Made by a program: the position numbers and the translations under genes
Shown here: positions 4,826 to 5,537 of the stretch, piece after piece
Numbering within the stretch: position 1 is the stretch's first letter
Layout: each line of letters begins with the position of its first letter
Source of the DNA: Maricaulis sp.
GTDB lineage: Bacteria > Pseudomonadota > Alphaproteobacteria > Caulobacterales > Maricaulaceae
DNA length: 5,537 nucleotides
Direction: 5' to 3'
Assembly: GCA_002694345.1 (NCBI GenBank)
Contig: NZLV01000244.1
Span: forward strand, 1 to 5,537
The notes under the pieces: generated by a model
Told to the model about the DNA's origin: nothing
What the model saw: the letters and a program-made list of their open reading frames with translations, nothing else
Database searches by the model: none

Positions 4826-5537
4826 GCTGACGGCGCCCGGAACCGGCCGGCAATACCCTGGCGCAAGGCCTGGTCGGCTGCTTCGGGCGAAAGCGCCCCG
4901 GCATAGCGGAAGCCCTGGGCGAAATGGCAGCCCATGTCGGCCAGCCGGTGCGCCGCATCCTCGGTCTCCACCCCTTCGGCCACGACCTTCATGCCGAAGT
5001 GCGTGGCCAGCTGGATGACCGATTTTACCACCGTTCCGGCACTCTCATCGGCCGTCATCGCGCGGACGAAATAGCGATCGATCTTGACGATGTCGAAGGG
5101 CAGCATGTCCAGCCGCGCCAGTGAGGAATAGCCGGTCCCGAAATCATCGAGCGCCAGGGCAATTCCCGCGTCCGACAGGCGCGCCATGGATTCCGCGGCC
5201 CGTTCGGGATCGCGCATGATCTCGGTTTCGGCAATCTCCAGCTTGAACTGGCCGGCCGGCAATTTTGCGGCCTGAACGCGCTGGATCAGCCCGTCGCAGA
5301 AAGCCGGGTCGATCAGCTCGCTGACTGTCGCATTGGCCGAGACAAAGACATCCGCCGCCGGAGCATGAGCCGTCCGCCAGGCGGACAATTCAGTCACGGC
5401 GTGTTCGCGGACGCATTCGGAAATCCGGTCCAACAGGTCCAAATCATCGGCCATGTCGAGAAAATCGTCGGGCCCGATCACACCCAGTTCCGGGCGGTCC
5501 CAGCGGGCCAGGGCCTCAAAGCCGGCGAGTGTGCCGG
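4822..5537 (-). CDS. EAL-domain cyclic-di-GMP phosphodiesterase, C-terminal part (5' end beyond the window)
   Basis: The minus-strand frame is open from the right edge to TAG at 4824-4822, giving about 237 residues. Reading it only from the GTG at 5481 would miss the defining motif, because GFEALARWDRPELGVIGP lies upstream at about 5530-5470. The domain is nearly complete. It has the EAL glutamate, the asparagine of the SANATVSEL strand, the glutamates of LEIAETEIM, the full LDDFGTGYSSL metal-binding loop, the lysine of VKIDRYFV, VVAEGVET and the glutamine of GCHFAQGF. All residues expected for an active enzyme are present, so it should hydrolyse cyclic-di-GMP to pGpG. The EAL domain is C-terminal with only a ~12-residue tail (ending GRFRAPSA). 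What precedes it (GGDEF, PAS, membrane sensor) is not visible. The gene converges on the thioesterase gene. Confidence 0.95.
   Translation of the reverse strand, partial: GTLAGFEALARWDRPELGVIGPDDFLDMADDLDLLDRISECVREHAVTELSAWRTAHAPAADVFVSANATVSELIDPAFCDGLIQRVQAAKLPAGQFKLEIAETEIMRDPERAAESMARLSDAGIALALDDFGTGYSSLARLDMLPFDIVKIDRYFVRAMTADESAGTVVKSVIQLATHFGMKVVAEGVETEDAAHRLADMGCHFAQGFRYAGALSPEAADQALRQGIAGRFRAPSA

Noticed and set aside
4822..5481. EAL protein starting at GTG 5481
   Set aside because: The frame continues upstream to the window edge and includes the EAL signature motif, so the GTG is internal and the gene is cut by the window.
1..5537. A functional link between the GAF protein and the EAL phosphodiesterase as one cyclic-di-GMP system
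   Set aside because: They lie at opposite ends with seven kilobase-independent genes between and separate terminators; the output domain of the GAF protein is not visible, so a link would be a guess.

Overview
The window looks like ordinary chromosomal DNA from a high-GC alphaproteobacterium. The gene families, the AAGGAGG/GAGGAG ribosome sites and the protein style suggest a Caulobacter/Hyphomonas/Maricaulis-type marine or aquatic bacterium. That placement is inference from general resemblance, not from a marker gene. I see no rRNA, tRNA, insertion sequence, CRISPR array, integrase, toxin-antitoxin pair or phage gene.

Layout from left to right. (1) Positions 1-974, minus strand: the N-terminal 324 residues of a protein with two GAF domains, cut by the left edge before its output domain. 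Its 5' region holds an 18-codon ORF abutting its start. (2) Positions 1174-1518, minus: a small secreted protein made of a signal peptide and a TonB C-terminal domain, followed by a very strong intrinsic terminator (1089-1124). (3) Positions 1688-3670, minus: three genes in a row, a PrxII/Prx5-type peroxiredoxin, a QmcA-like SPFH membrane protein and a short NfeD-family protein. The last two form the classic SPFH-NfeD pair, and a GNRA-capped hairpin at 1658-1681 closes the set. (4) Positions 3759-4825, plus: an AlgH/UPF0301 protein and a PaaI-type hotdog thioesterase, diverging from the peroxiredoxin gene across an 88-bp gap. (5) Positions 4822-5537, minus: the C-terminal part of an EAL-domain cyclic-di-GMP phosphodiesterase with its catalytic motifs intact, cut by the right edge. 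It converges on the thioesterase gene so closely that both stop codons lie in one CTAG.

Functionally, the middle block pairs hydroperoxide removal with membrane quality control or microdomain organisation (SPFH plus NfeD). The two edge genes are signalling proteins: one senses through GAF domains and the other degrades cyclic-di-GMP. They are not adjacent, and nothing in the window links them.

No gene-free stretch exceeds 300 bases. The largest gaps are 975-1173, 1519-1687 and 3671-3758, and each holds only short regulatory candidates. I did not find a convincing undescribed system. The most useful second looks are the anchorless TonB-domain protein with its direct-repeat promoter region, the peroxiredoxin-SPFH-NfeD arrangement with its intercistronic hairpin, and the small ORF coupled to the GAF gene.
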